64,000 nt of DNA from Thereva unica (Eukaryota; Arthropoda; Insecta; Diptera; Therevidae), in NCBI GenBank assembly GCA_949987705.1, contig OX465281.1, positions 160,346,393-160,410,392 on the forward strand. The letters run 5' to 3'. The notes beneath the pieces are model-generated. The model searched no databases. It saw nothing but the letters and a program-made list of their open reading frames with translations, and was not told the origin of the DNA. Both the position numbers and the translations under genes were made by a program. Numbering within the stretch: the stretch's first letter is position 1; the number at the start of each line of letters is the position of its first letter. This document shows, in pieces, positions 39,322-51,621 of the stretch.

Positions 39322-41303
39322 CAGTGGCGGTTTCAGAGGGGGGTAATTGGGTAATTACCCCCCCTAAGATTTGCGTTCCCTTATTTATTGTTATTCTTAA
39401 AAATTACCAATATTACAAACAAACAAGTTAAGTGTATGGTGAATCTAGTCGGCGATCTATGACTGTGAATTTTTTCTCCTGGAGAGTCGTGGAAGGGACC
39501 GATACCCGTGACTTAAGCTAATATGGTACGCTATGTAAACAAACCGAACTGCTCAAGCGCCGAAAGAGAAGTGATGAACTTCTTCCTTTGCACGGGTTCC
39601 TTTATCTAAATATACGCGACATATGTACGTTGATACTATTAGTCTCTTTGATATTAGGTGTGTTTTTTAAACCTGTTCTGTCCTGGAACATTAAAAAAAA
39701 CGCAAGGGAAATTTTAATTTTCATTTGCATAAATTACGGCTATGGACTTTTTAATTTCTTTTACTATTTTATAAAAATCTCTATCAATTTTTTGCGTTTT
39801 TTATTCAGTAAACAAAGAATTTATTTTATTTGTCAACTGCCAATTTAAAAAAAGTATAAGGGAAAAGGGAAATTTCATTTAAATTTAATTTCTCTTTGGC
39901 CTGGATACGGTTCTCAGTAATTGTCGGGGACAAGAATTTGTATGGAAGCTGTTCCAGGAAAGAACAGAACAGAATAAAAAACACAGCAATTGTTAATCGT
40001 TACATCGTGTTGAGAGCGCGAATCGCATAGACCAAGAGCCAGCGACGTATTTTGGGTTGTCATTTCATTAGTCATGAAAATTTCCACACTGAATCTTATA
40101 CACCTGCTGAACAATAAAAGCTAGTTCTGGCAACCCACAGTGGCCGGAACCCTAAAATTACAAAGGGGGTAGGAAATAAAGTTCAATTTTGATACACTAT
40201 TATTTATGAATTTTCAGGAGATTATTTTTGATGGTATTCTCTATTTATAAAAATTATTTCCAGAACATTTCCCCGTCACCAAAGTGCCGCCAGAACGCTG
40301 TAAATATTCATTTAACAAAACGATATTTTTGTTATTTCATTATAGTTCAGTCGACAGAGTCAGACTAAATGTTAACTCACGAAACTTTTTCTAAAAATAT
40401 AGTTTTTCGTGAGTAGAATATGTTAAAAAAAAGTTTCGGAAAATCGGTTGTACGCTACCCCTAAAAACAACCCCCTAAAAACAGAAAATTTCGTTTTTGG
40501 CTAATATCTAAAGGGAAAGTCCTATCCTAAAATATTGTTTACAAAGTTTGTAGATCATGCGATTATCTACAAAAAATGATATCATACATTTTCCCGTACG
40601 AATCGCTGTTCATGAGATATCGCCATTTTAAAGATTTAAAATACTCATCCCCTAATTCTCAACTTGTATAGGTCATCAGACGTTCAATAAATCCTCTGTT
40701 GCACTACATGGCTAATATTTTCAGGGGTGATTCCAGGATGGTTTTGAACAGACAAATTGTTCTAGAGAGGGGGCTATCCCCACTATCCACTACGATAAAG
40801 GGTGTTTAGCAAAGAAAAAATGTATTTTTTTTAATATCTACAAGATATGTAGGTTCAAAATATGACCAAACTGCTAAAATATTGGAATTTTTCTGGAAAA
40901 ACGAAGAATATTGGGATTTAGATCCCACTTTTTAATTCCATATCGTGTAAACGGAGTCACTCAAGTTCCTGTTCTTATTATCATATAAAATAATACACAT
41001 TTACCTAAAAGATGAACCTAATTACATTGCTCTACGATAATTCGTCTAGGAGTTAGTCAACTTTAAGTAAATATTAAAAAAATACATTTTTTTCTTTCGT
41101 AAACACCCTGTATTGTAGTGGATGATGGATGGATGATGGAGTAAGGATGAATAGAATTTTATTTTATTATTATATAAATTCCTTTTTATACAAATTATAT
41201 TTTTTGATGTCGATTGTTTTGTATTTATGGAATAAAAAAAATATTTCAGTTTTTTTCTTTTTTTTAATTACCCCCCTAAGCTAGTTGGCTGGAAACGCCC
41301 TTG
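39322..41303. mobile_element. hAT element, 1.98 kb, no transposase seen
   Basis: Ends CAGTGGCGGTTTC and (reverse) CAAGGGCGTTTCC with extended similarity through AATTACCCCCCTAAG. CCTATACC flanks both sides (39314-39321 and 41304-41311), an 8-bp duplication. The interior is AT-rich with only short frames, so it is non-autonomous or decayed. A MITE (40784-41124) lies inside. Confidence 0.88.
40784..41124. repeat. 341-bp MITE within the hAT element
   Basis: Inverted ends of ~50 bases: TATCCACTACGATAAAGGGT at left pairs with CATCCACTACAATACAGGGT read from the right, continuing through GTGTTT and an A-rich run ending ATGTATTTTTT. No frame. Target duplication not resolved. Confidence 0.65.
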
Positions 41304-41311
41304 CCTATACC

Positions 41312-42690
41312 CAATCATTTCCGCTATTTCGTTTTTTTCGACTTCATTTACCTGTACTGTTTCCGAACTGAGCAAATATAAAGAACATTCCGAAAAATTT
41401 TATGTAGTAATATATAAAAACAATATTCATATAAATATATTATATAATACATACATAGCATATATGTAATATGAATCCATTAAAAGGTTATTTATACACA
41501 AATGTGGTGGGAATAACCCATAAACTGATGCACTTTTTAAATAAAAACGTCCACCGACTAAAAGATCGCGAAAAGTCTCAATTTTTGCTGTTTGTATTTT
41601 GTGTAGAAATGTTTAAGGAATATATTAAAAAAAATTTAAAGCGGAACCTAGCGAGACTTTTTTTGTTGGGCTTCTTTAACATAAGATTTTCTAGCAAAAA
41701 CTATAAAAATTTCTCTGTCGTTCATTAATTAATTAATATATACAGATATGAAAATAGACAATATTGCTTATGGAAATATTTTCTACATATCTTGAGGATC
41801 AGAGTCCATATTTTTTTAATTTAGTATAACAAGTAGCAGCTTCTACAAGGGCTTAAAAATTCACACAAACACTTGCTGCAACGATCACTTTTGAACCGAT
41901 CTTCCGAAGAGAAAACGGACACCTGACCGCCATAGGCCGGTTAATGTGTGTCAATGTATCCTACTAGATATTTATCAGGAAAAAGGTTCGAAAATCGAAT
42001 CGCATTTTGCCCGACTGTGCGGTGTACGGGATGAATGAAGAAAAGTATTGTGAATGCTGCAACAAGATATACTCATATGATTATTTCTTCCAAGGTGTGA
42101 TTCTTGAAAATTACTGATTTGATTCAAAATTTGTTTTTGCTTGTTTTGGATTATTACAGAAATATTTGGAGAACTATATCCAGAATTCATATTAGTAGGA
42201 GAGCTAGTGGACCGTCCGAGTAACGGTATGTCTGTAAGGCTAGAAATTTTTATGGTGATGAGTCATAGCTTGCTAAGTACAATAACTGTTGCGGAAGAAG
42301 CCACTAAAAGAGAAAAAATCAATTTATAAATTATAGATCTCTATTAAATAAATTTTCATAACAGATACGTACCCAAATTCAGATGATGACAGCGTCCAGC
42401 CGTCTTCCAATCGTGGATACAACCTGTGGAGAAGGAAGAAATGTACTTACCATCGGCGTCCATCCAAATCAGAGAAAACTACATCACGTTATATTAATTT
42501 TTTATATTAGATTGTTTTTTATTATATGTGACCGAATGAATATTAATGATTGTTAATATTATATAGATTGAATTAATTTTCCACTTATTCACTAAATTAA
42601 ATAGACTTTTTCTATCCTTTTAAAATACTTGAAAATACCATTGTTTACACTTTCACTTATAGAACACAGAACATATGTATGTAATTAAAA
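41312..42690. other. Unassigned segment, possible degenerate exons
   Basis: 42141-42240 lies between a TTATTACAG acceptor-like and a GTATGT donor-like motif (EIFGELYPEFILVGELVDRP); 42362-42480 follows another TTCATAACAG and reads as a basic peptide. A frame at 41471-41728 is AT-rich and looks random. I do not recognise a gene. Confidence 0.25.
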
Positions 42691-42699
42691 TGTCAAATG

Positions 42700-43188
42700 G
42701 CAGCTACAGTTTGACAAACGTAGATTAATGTAGCATACGATCGCAGCAGATCGCGTCCATACCAAAGTAGAAATAATAATTTGATAATCCCGCGTTTCCG
42801 TACTTTAATTGGACAACGTTCTTTCTTTGTCTTCGCAGCTATGTTATCGAACTCTCTACCAGCCCATATACAATGTATCGATTCAATGGGAATTTTCAAG
42901 AAACGTCTTTGCGAGTTAATATCTTCTCGAAGCATGAATACATAATTAAGTATTATATAATTTTATTTTTGTAATACATATATGTTTTTTTTTCTCTTTA
43001 TTTCTCCTATTATTTTTTTTTTTTCTTTTTAATTTCTAATTTTTAATTTTTTTTTTATTTTGTTCATTTTTATATTTTATTAATTTTTTTTAAATGTTTG
43101 CATGTTTATAATTTTTCTTCCTTATGTTTAGTTTATGTACTTCATTAAGATTATAATCTTTGTACATAATTGGAAATAAATAAATAAA
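42700..43188 (+). pseudogene. 5'-truncated LINE 3' end
   Basis: In one plus-strand frame 42760-42950 reads IPRFRTLIGQRSFFVFAAML, then SNSLPAHIQCIDSM and KKRL, the usual C-terminal end of jockey/CR1-type ORF2. A T-rich 3' UTR follows and the AAATAAATAAA tail ends at 43188. The tail resumes at 45652 after an inserted Helitron. Confidence 0.75.
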
Positions 43189-43514
43189 TCTAAATTAATA
43201 AAAGAAAGTGTGTGTCAGTGTGTCTGTGTATCTGTGTGTCTGCTTGTGCGTACCGTCACGCATTGTAGCCAAACTAGGAGAGATAGAAATCTGATTTTTT
43301 TTGTAGATGCATGGATACCCCAGAAGGTGGAAGTAAGTTTCCGTTTTTCGCTATTTTGATTAGTTTTTTTTAAATTAATTAATTAGTACGATTTTTCACC
43401 ATTTTTTACGCTCTACGCCTGATATCTCGGCTAATGTATATCGTAGAACTTTTTTATTTCTATTGCATAAAAAGTAACTGACTGACAGACAACGCACAAC
43501 TTAAACGGCTAGAG

Positions 43515-43860
43515 GTAAAGGGCTGAAATTTTGACAGTGCATCCCTAACGATTTTTCGAAATTCATCCCCTAAGGGGGTGAAATGGGGTCAACTCAAAAC
43601 CGCTGGAACTACAGGGCTAAATTTTGACAGTGCATCCCTGTAATGACGTAGACATCCCCTAAGGGGTTGAAATGGGATTTATCTAAATTGCTATAGTTTT
43701 AGGGCTGAAATTTGGACAGTGCATCCCTATAATGACGTGGACATCCACTAAGAGGCGAATACTAGAAATTCATCCCCTAAGGGGATGAAATGGGGTTAAC
43801 CCAAACTTCTGAAGCTGAAGGGCTGAAATTTTGACAGTGCATCCCTATAATCTCGAAGAA
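43515..43860 (+). repeat. Four ~90-118 bp tandem units in the Helitron
   Basis: Each unit has AGGGCTGAAATTTTGACAGT or close, GCATCCCT, and CATCCCCTAAGGGG-GAAATGGG. CCCCTAAGGGG is itself palindromic. Confidence 0.8.
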
Positions 43861-44141
43861 ATGAATGACTCGAAATTCACTTTATTTAATATTAATTTGT
43901 GATTGCTTCATAATTTCTTGCACCCACGTAAATAGGCGAACACACATAAGGAACGTTCGTCAAACCCTAAAATTTCACTTCTCTTGATGACATATACATG
44001 CCAATCTCTGCTTCAAAACTTGCAGATTTGTTGAGCAGAGGTGATATACGCAGCAATTTGTTTACCATATTTATTAAAAAAAATGCGCTGTAATAAACCC
44101 TTTGTAGGGATAATAACAGCTGACTTTTTTGTTTGTTAACT

Positions 44142-45568
44142 TCCCAGTATTGGAAGTTATTGTAATCGGTCCGAAAATCGAAATCGAAAATTTCGACGTA
44201 TTTTCAACTTTCAGGGTCCCAGGAGCATTTTAAGCAAAAAATTGGGAGGAAGTATGTGTGTGTGTATGTGCGTACGGATGCGGTCATTTTTTCCTGCACG
44301 ATATCCCTCGAACCTAAAAAGATATCGACTTCGTCGAGGTGTCGTTCGAAGCGTATTAACCGAAATATGATCTGAAAAGATTTTCATAAAATTCGGTCGA
44401 GCCGTTTTTTTGTTTAAGCGGCGATATCGCCCGAACCACGAAAGATATTGACTTACTTGAGATGCCGTTTGAAGCGTATTAGCGACAATATAATCGGAAA
44501 AGATTTTTATAATATTCGGTCCAGCGGTTTTTTGGTTTAAGTGACATAAGTGAATTTTTGTACCTGCACGATATCGCGCGAACTATAAAAGATATCGATT
44601 TAGTTGACGTGCCGTTCGAAGAGTATTAAGCAAAATATGATCTGAAAAGATTTTCATAAAATTCGGTCAAACCGTTTTTTTTAAACGACGTTTATGATTT
44701 TTGTACCTGCACGATACCTCGCGAACTTAAAACTATATCGACTTCATTGAGGTGCCGAAAAAAGAATATTAAAGAAGAAATGCTCTGAAAAAAATTTCAT
44801 AATGTTCGGTGGGGCCTTTTTGGTTGAAATAGAAAAACTTCGGCTAATTGTCAGAAAGACCTTAAATTGACAAGTTTTGCTAATATCTAATAAACTCGAT
44901 GGATTAGGCCCGTTCTAAACGAAGTGATCTTTTTTGGGTTCTGCACAGCGATAGCCTTCGAACAAAACATCACTTGTAAAAATCCGACCACCTTTCAAAA
45001 TCGTGCAAGAATTTCGTTACCCTTTACAAACAGCGCGAATTTTTCAAACCTGGGATTAGCAGTTTTTGACGGGGAATTGTTTTCAACGCGTGATACAGTT
45101 TCAGGAAATTGCGGTTCATCCCGGGATTTCCGGTAGTTACCGCCAAATTTGTTCTTTTTGGTCAAGTCTGACAAGTACTTAAGAGTTACAGTTTTGCTAA
45201 TATCTCCGGAAAGCTTTGGAATTTCAAAATGAAGTCATTCGCTTCTCAGTTTATCAACGGCGCTTCAGCACGCTCAATACGAATTTGAACACCCGCTTTA
45301 GTGCAGCGAACGAAATACGGAGGAAATGTTTGTTTGCTAACGTTCAGGAAAAACAAACTCTCTAGAAAAATCTTGTGGATTTACTACTATTATGGTTATT
45401 TGAACTAGCTTCTCTCGGGACTGCTTTGTCATCACTTCTGATACTAGCCAATTTTCCACCAGTGCTAAACGTATAACTATTAGTAAGAAGTCAGTTTATT
45501 CCATCTTCCTCTATCATATGGGAAGTTAATCGTGTGGACCGAAGGGGTCAAACCCACATCCCAACTAG
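44142..45568 (+). mobile_element. Helitron-like element nested in Helitron (complete copy)
   Basis: Begins AACTTCCCAGTATTGGAAGTT, a 5' hairpin, and ends with GGACC-GAAG-GGGTC stem, AAACCCACATCCCAA and CTAG before T-rich sequence. The flanking Helitron sequence joins cleanly when compared with the uninterrupted copy at 63104-63440. Internally it has four or five ~115-125 bp units (ACGATATCGC, GATATCGACTT, AAAAGATTTTCAT, TTCGGTC). No coding frame. Other copies: 14625-15540 and 9785-9878. Confidence 0.75.
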
Positions 45569-45651
45569 TTTTTTTTATTTGAAGGGAAACATTGCACATA
45601 ATAAACCGTTTTTATTTAAAGGCGTTGCAATGCACGCGGGTTTTATGCTAG

Positions 45652-46161
45652 TAAAAAATAAATAAAAGTCTAGAAATCAACAATTCACTTTCCGTTGACG
45701 CATCAAAGGAACTTGACCAAGAAACAGCAAAGTTACTCTGGGTGAGTGCGAATTTTTCCTTTTTATATATTATATTTAATTATAATGAAATTTGACATTT
45801 TATAAAAATACATTTTATAAAAATAAAGGTTGTGCATTTGAAATATATGGTGTTAAATTGAAATCGTGATAATGTTTTTATTCAATGCAAGGTTGAAAAT
45901 CGGTCGTTTTTGAGCTAATTCGAAACATGGTCCTTCGAGCCGGATTTATGAGTGAAAATCGGGAATCACGGTGAAAAAAAATCGTATTTTAAGTCGATTT
46001 GTGCATAAAATTAGTAATTGGCAACGGAAAGTCATCGGAAACCTGTAGTACATTCTTTCGGTCACGAAAAACTTATAAGTTGTACATACATATTTAAAAT
46101 ACAGTGAAAAATATTCAATCGGTAACGGAAAACTGATTAGCGGTATTCAAAAAACAGTGAA
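45652..46161 (+). other. LINE tail remainder and BEL/Pao leader fragment
   Basis: 45652-45668 continues the LINE tail. At 45928-45945 the 18-base tRNA-Tyr primer site occurs on the plus strand right after GAAACA, as it would at the end of a BEL/Pao 5' LTR. No gag follows; the rest is AT-rich. Confidence 0.5.
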
Positions 46162-46478
46162 AAAAAAACACAAACAAGCACGCATTATAAAAGTGAAACT
46201 TCCACTGAGAAAGGAAATGGACAAGTGGAAAAAATAAAAAAAGTATATGGACAAGTGGAAAAAGACAAAAGGATATGGACAAGTGAAAGAAAGAAAAAAT
46301 AAAAATTAATTTTTCATTTCACTGAGTTTTTATTTTTTCTTTCTTCCACTTGTCCATATCCTTTTGTCTTTTTCCACTTGTCCATATACTTTTTTCATTT
46401 TTTCCACTTGTCCATTTCCTTTCTCAGTGGAAGTTTCACTTTTATAATGCGTGCTTGTCACACATTTGTGTTTTTTTC
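46162..46478. repeat. Long palindrome (two ~145-bp arms)
   Basis: Left arm CAAGCACGCATTATAAAAGT... and right arm ...ACTTTTATAATGCGTGCTTG are near-perfect reverse complements, each with three GGACAAGTGGAAAAA units, around a ~20-base centre near 46316. The left arm lacks 7 bases (TGTGTGA) present in the right arm and at 38605. A transcript would fold into a long hairpin. Confidence 0.9.
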
Positions 46479-46614
46479 CATAAAATAGTGTCGGCTATTT
46501 GCCTCAATTATTTCCAATAATTATTTATTTAAAATAATCGCACAAATCCCACTTGGATTTGTTCATTATTAACATTAAAACAAATGTCAAAAAATTGTTT
46601 TTATTCTTCTTCTT

Positions 46615-46805
46615 CTTAACTATCGCTAACCATGCTCCCGAGCATGGTTAAAATTTAACTACACCATGGTTAACCACGAGAGTTTTTGAACGCCAAAAAG
46701 TTATGCTCGTGGTTATGTTGTAGTTAACCACGGAGTTTTGGAACGACAAAAGTTTACCATAGTTAGCCATGGTTAACCATAGTAAGGTTTTTGAACGCGC
46801 TCATG
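46615..46805. repeat. Relative of the GCGTTCAAAAACC MITE
   Basis: Contains two GCGTTCAAAAAC-type blocks (reverse strand) and several AACCATGGTTAACCA palindromes. The stretch near 46780-46805 matches 36915-36945 in reverse complement. Confidence 0.55.
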
Positions 46806-47454
46806 GTAGTGCGTTCCCTTGCCTGCTCATAGTATGGATAACCATTAGCTGACAAAGAAAAGCACTACTTAAGAACCATGAAAGGAAATAAAATACGGCC
46901 CAACCATTCCAGAAAAAAATCTAACCCATTGAAATTTTCATTATAATTATTTAATTTCCCCGTTTAACACAACTCTAAATTCTCAAATTCAAAAACAGTA
47001 ATATATAATTACATACTTATGACATACAATATAAATACTTATTACATACTATATAAATGACTATGTTCGACGAAAGAAAAACGCGTCGCAATGGTACCAG
47101 TACGTCGTGTTTGTACATCAAAACGATTACACCTTGGTATATTTTTATTATAAATATCAATTAATGCGTGAAATTCAAATCAAACGCAAAAAAAAACGTC
47201 AACCAAACAAATTTTAAGGAGTGGAATATATTAACACAAACAAGGGTATACTTAACTGCCAAAATAAAAGTAATTTGAATAATAAATGTAATATGAATAA
47301 AGCCTAAATTGTAAGTGCTCCGTGTATGCTTAACCCTTTGAAAATAAACTAGTATTATTGGTAAAGTTATTGTTTTAAGTACCACATAAATTAATTAAAT
47401 TGTCATCAACTTGATTAAAAAAACTAAAGTGAATTTCAATATTACTACTATTAG
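46806..47454. other. Unassigned AT-rich segment
   Basis: No repeat or coding sequence recognised; the frame at 47161-47385 is AT-rich and unlike known proteins. Confidence 0.4.
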
Positions 47455-48282
47455 TGTTTCTGCCAGTGATGTCAGCAATAGTGAACGTTTGAGAGTTTTC
47501 TTCTTGTCACTCTCTCAATATATTTCGATGAACTAGAATTAACAATCCCCTAGGATCACTTACTGGCGTTAATAAGATAGGAGTAGTTTATTATGAAATT
47601 TCTTGCTTGTCTCCTCTGTCTAATGCAGTTTGCCAATCTCAATTGTCTAATGCAGGCTGCCAAATTAGCCTTCTAGTACACCATATATCCTTTAACCAAT
47701 TTCACAGGATTCGTAGAAAAACTAATTAAACTTTATTGCGTCCTATCCAGCCAGACTTTTCAAAAAAACTCTCTTCTCAAAAATATTTTTTTCCTCTCCT
47801 ATTTTTGCTTTTCCTTTCACCACCTACTTTTTTGTTCCGAACCTTCTAAATCTCATTCCCGACAGTGATTTTGAGTCAAATAATTATTTAGGGATTTCGT
47901 GCAAAACTGACCGTTACAGCAGGTTGGGGATTACCAAACTGCGCTAAATTAGGAGTAGCATTCACTTTATTTTATTTAAATACCAATTCGAGTTGAAGTC
48001 CACAGATAGGGTGTATCTTGCAGGTTGGGGATTTCAAAACTGCATTCTGTCAGGTGTATTACACTTGTGGTTTCAATTCGAATTGAAGATAACAACGATC
48101 AAAAAATATCATATTGCGTTGAGTTGATTTCTAATCATTGAATCATTGTTGAGTTGGTTTTTAATAAAAATAATATAACATTTAAAAAAAAAAAGTGTTT
48201 TTATTTCAATAAATGTGTTTTAAGCAGACGAGTTAATGTAACTGGCATTATTTACTCAATATCAAGGAAGGGATATTGAACA
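47455..48282 (+). repeat. Candidate 5' LTR of a second BEL/Pao element
   Basis: It begins TGTTTCTGCCAGTG and ends GATATTGAACA directly before the tRNA-Tyr primer site at 48283-48300, with gag 100 bases further on. The right-hand boundary is good; the left is a guess as no second LTR is in the window. Confidence 0.45.
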
Positions 48283-48300
48283 TGGTCCTTCGAGCCGGAT
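48283..48300 (+). other. tRNA-Tyr primer binding site of second BEL/Pao element
   Basis: Same 18-mer as at 8541-8558 but on the plus strand, with no spacer after the presumed LTR end. Confidence 0.75.
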
Positions 48301-48397
48301 CGTTGTAGCCAAGCACATTTATTGAAAGTAACATACAGCCTTATTAAAGTATTAATAAAATTAACTTTCAATTACACAATATTCAAAGTATTTAAAA

Positions 48398-48614
48398 ATG
48401 AAGACTCTGCTAAAATCGCAAAAGACCTTGCAAGCAAGTTTAGCCCAGGCTATTTCAAATTATAAGAAAACTGGCCAAGCCAGACGGACTGAAGGATATT
48501 TAACTGGCCGCATTGCTATTGTTGAAGCATATTGGAAGGAATTCCTGGAGAATGACAAGCAAATATACAGACTCGAAGATGAGGAATCGGACCAAAATCG
48601 CGGACTGGTAGAGG
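48398..48614 (+). pseudogene. gag: BEL/Pao gag N-terminal fragment
   Basis: From ATG at 48398 the frame gives 72 residues with the BEL gag N-terminal pattern (helix, ISNYKKTGQARRTEGYL, EAYWKEFLENDKQI), as in the element at 8366. It is cut at 48614 by the inverted-repeat structure that starts at 48615; the rest of gag was not found on its far side. Confidence 0.8.
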
Positions 48615-49228
48615 CAGTGGCGTAGCGTGGGGGGTGCCGAGGGGGCCATTGCCCCGGGCGGCGTAGATTTGGGGGCGGCGGCCAAACTGGATCGAGCTAG
48701 AGATGCTGCTGGTAACATCAGGCCCTAACCATTGCACCATCCAGCACGATGTCCTCGCCGATGGTATCTATAGGCCAAACCTAAATGGGAAGGGAAGTGA
48801 AGTGATGTGAAGTTAGGTATCATTCATGAAAGCAAGGACGGCGCTTTCATAAGTGAAAATGGTGCACTTGCACCGGGCGCAATTTCAGAAATTAAGATTT
48901 AAAAAAAAATTGAAAAAGTGATCCCATTGTCATATACTACACGAAATTCACATTCTGTGCGTTTTACCATTGCCTTCTGCAAGGTGTGGCCAATGCAATT
49001 TCATTTAGTTCGCCTGATTTTGTCGTCTTTCCTTTCTTGGCTGGCACGGTGACATTGGTCATGATTTGTAATTCAAATAAGTCGTACTATTATAGATCAC
49101 TACTTCGGCGAGAAACACCTGGATCGCCTCTGTTCTGAAGTTTTTGAAAGCGGCTTCTATGTCCAGTAAGGCTGTTAAGTGGACTGCTTTGTTATGCAAG
49201 ACTCTACCGTAGAAACCAATATATGCAG

Positions 49229-50528
49229 CAGTGGCGTAGCGTGGATTTCTGCCACCCGGGGCGAGCCATAAATTTGCTGCCCTCTACTTTCGAATTGAAT
49301 TGGTACCACTTGTTCTATTGGTAAGATAGCTAGATTAGATATGTAGAGCTAGATTAATATGAACGTGGACATTGTAGATTTTCAATAATTTTTAATCAAT
49401 GAATCGAAAACCCAACTTGGATTTCAAGTAATTTTCAATACAAGAATTCAAGGCATCATGTAAACGCAATGAATGTTCGGTATAGGGCGCGCCAAAATAA
49501 ATGGGAATTTTACGCGCAGGCGAGGAAATGACAACTTCACATATATTAACATTCCGTGTATGGAAAAAAATTCAAGCGCACATGCATTTTAATTTCCCTT
49601 TTGAAACTATCGTTTACCGGGAACAACACTCCACCATAGCATCTGACCAGGACAAGAGTCGTAGTGAGACGGATTAAATTGTGATTGAAAATATAAATGA
49701 GCGGGTGATTTGGGGTTTTAAACGAACGGAATGACGAGGTGCACTTTTCTTTTCGAATCTACTTTCGTGGTGAGGATTTGAGACTTTCACTGCGCATCAA
49801 AAAATCGATTTTGAGACTTCCAATTGTTTTGGCGCAGGCTATATCCATGCTTCAAGGTTGGCCTAAATTATAAACTTTAACAAACCCAGAGACCTGGAAT
49901 GAGTAATTTATTATCTCTGTAATTTATTTTAGTATGTCTTTATATAGAAAGCCTCGTACACGCACGAGCTTAAGCTAAATTCTTCTCTGTCCAATATCTG
50001 GAGGTTTCATTTCCCATCATCGTAGCCCGATACTATTACAGGGGATTTTACCGACAAATGCGGCAGCTGTTGGAGCCCTTCTCAAACTTCAGCATTTACA
50101 GCCCGCGTCATAAAAGAAGGGAATCTTGAAATTGCTGTTTCCATGCACATTGAGAGTCTCATACAAGAGAGCAACGTCACTCTGTTTGTCCATTCAGAAG
50201 TACGCCAATGAGAAATTTAACATACGAGATTAATTTTTTTGGTGAAACTTGCTTTATTTCTTGAGATAATTGCGAACGAACTTACAACAAAACTACAATT
50301 CAACTGAAAATAAGCAACTGAATCATTTTTTCATCACTATCTAACCGACTGATTTATTCACAATTTGGCAATTCGCTGTCAGCTGCCAATGGACACCTAT
50401 CGTGTTTCTTATGCGCGCTCATTTCCCTTCTTTTATGGCACGAACTCTAATCATAAGGAATATAAGTAAAGTAGACGTAACTTCCACTGAAGTAGATGTA
50501 ACATCCACTTACTTCCATATTGGTCGTA
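49229..50528. other. Interior of the inverted structure
   Basis: Starts with another hAT-type end (CAGTGGCGTAGCGTGG). Only short chance frames; nothing recognised. Confidence 0.4.
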
Positions 50529-50754
50529 CAGGGCCGGCGTTTGGCTTTTTTGCACCCGGTGCAGCATGCCATATACATATTGCGCCCTCTTCATTTTTGT
50601 TCATTTTCTGATGCCAGTAAAGGAAAATGAAAGAAGACACAAACACTTATTGAAAATGAAAGCACGGAGTTTTTCTTTCACTTTTTTTTTGAAATTGCGC
50701 CCTGTCCAATTGCGCCCAGTGCAAATGCACCAGTTGCACCTATGAAAGCGCCCC
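50529..50754 (+). repeat. Short hAT-related MITE
   Basis: Starts CAGGGCCGGCGTTTGG and ends CCTATGAAAGCGCCCC, with GCACCCGGTGCA and TTGCGCCCAGTGCAAATGCA near the ends. It is a deletion relative of the element at 28550-29680. No clear target duplication. Confidence 0.6.
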
Positions 50755-51621
50755 ACTTCCTTTGTTCAATCAGGATTCGCTTCGCGATCTTTCTTTTTTG
50801 CTGACTTTACTTACGCTTTAAGTTCACAAAACTCTCCCGCTAATGCTGATTAATGCTCTCCGATGATTTTCATTGTAAGCTGCACTTCCTTAACTATTTC
50901 CAGCACTAATAATACTATAAACTTGAATCTCCATAACGGAGGTCTCTATGTCGTTCTCCAATCCTTTATATTTCGAAGGATAATAGGTGGTCAATGCACT
51001 GCATATATTGGTTTCTACGGTAGAGTCTTGCATAACAAAGCAGTTCACTTAACAGCCTTACTGGACGTAGAAGCCGCTTTCAAAACCTTCAGAACAGAGG
51101 CGATCCAGGTGTTTCTCGCCGAAGTAGTGATCTTAATAGTACGACTAATTTGAATTACAAATCATGACCTATGGCACCGTGCCAGCCAAGAAAGGATAGA
51201 CGACAAAATCAGGCGAACTAAATGAAATTGCATTGACCACACCTGGCAGAAGATAATGGTAAAACGCACAGAAGGTGGATTTCGTGTAATATATGACAAT
51301 GGGATCACTTTTTCAATTTTTTCAATTTTTTTTTAAATCTTAATTTCTGAAATTGCGCCCGGTGCAAGTGCACCATTTTCACCTATGAAAGCGCCGCCCT
51401 TGCTCTCATACATTTATATCACTTCACTTCCCTTTCCATTTAGGTTTGGCCTGTAGACACCATCAGCCAGGACATCGTGCTGGATGTGGCAATGGTTAGG
51501 GCCTGATGTTACCAGCAGCATCTCTAGCTCTGTCCAGTTTGGCCGCCGCCCCCAACATCTACGCCGCCCGGGGCAATGGCCCCCTCGGCACCCCCCACGC
51601 TACGCCACTGACCGTTCTTAA

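Larger units (their letters stand above)
43189..45651 (+). mobile_element. Non-autonomous Helitron inserted in a LINE tail
   Basis: It starts TCTAAATTAATAAAAG after an A and ends with hairpin-forming GGCGTTGCAATGCACGCGGG, TTTTATG, CTAG before a T. A|T insertion, TC start and CTAG end are Helitron rules. The LINE tail continues on both sides. 43201-43260 is GT-rich (TGTGTGTCAGTGTGTCTGTG). No Rep or helicase frame. It contains tandem repeats (43515-43860) and a second Helitron-like element (44142-45568). Confidence 0.8.
48615..51610. mobile_element. 3-kb structure with 612-bp inverted arms (hAT-like ends)
   Basis: Left arm 48615-49228 and right arm 50999-51610 are reverse complements at roughly 95 percent. 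The outer ends are CAGTGGCGTAGCG and CGCTACGCCACTG, hAT-like. The flanking 8-mers (GGTAGAGG and ACCGTTCT) do not match, so it is not a simple single insertion. Each arm includes a stretch of the hAT family seen at 29600-29680. The interior has no transposase frame. A second CAGTGGCGTAGCGTGG end begins at 49230. Confidence 0.75.

Noticed and set aside
41471..41728. 85-codon frame
   Set aside because: AT-rich, no motif, no neighbours supporting a gene.
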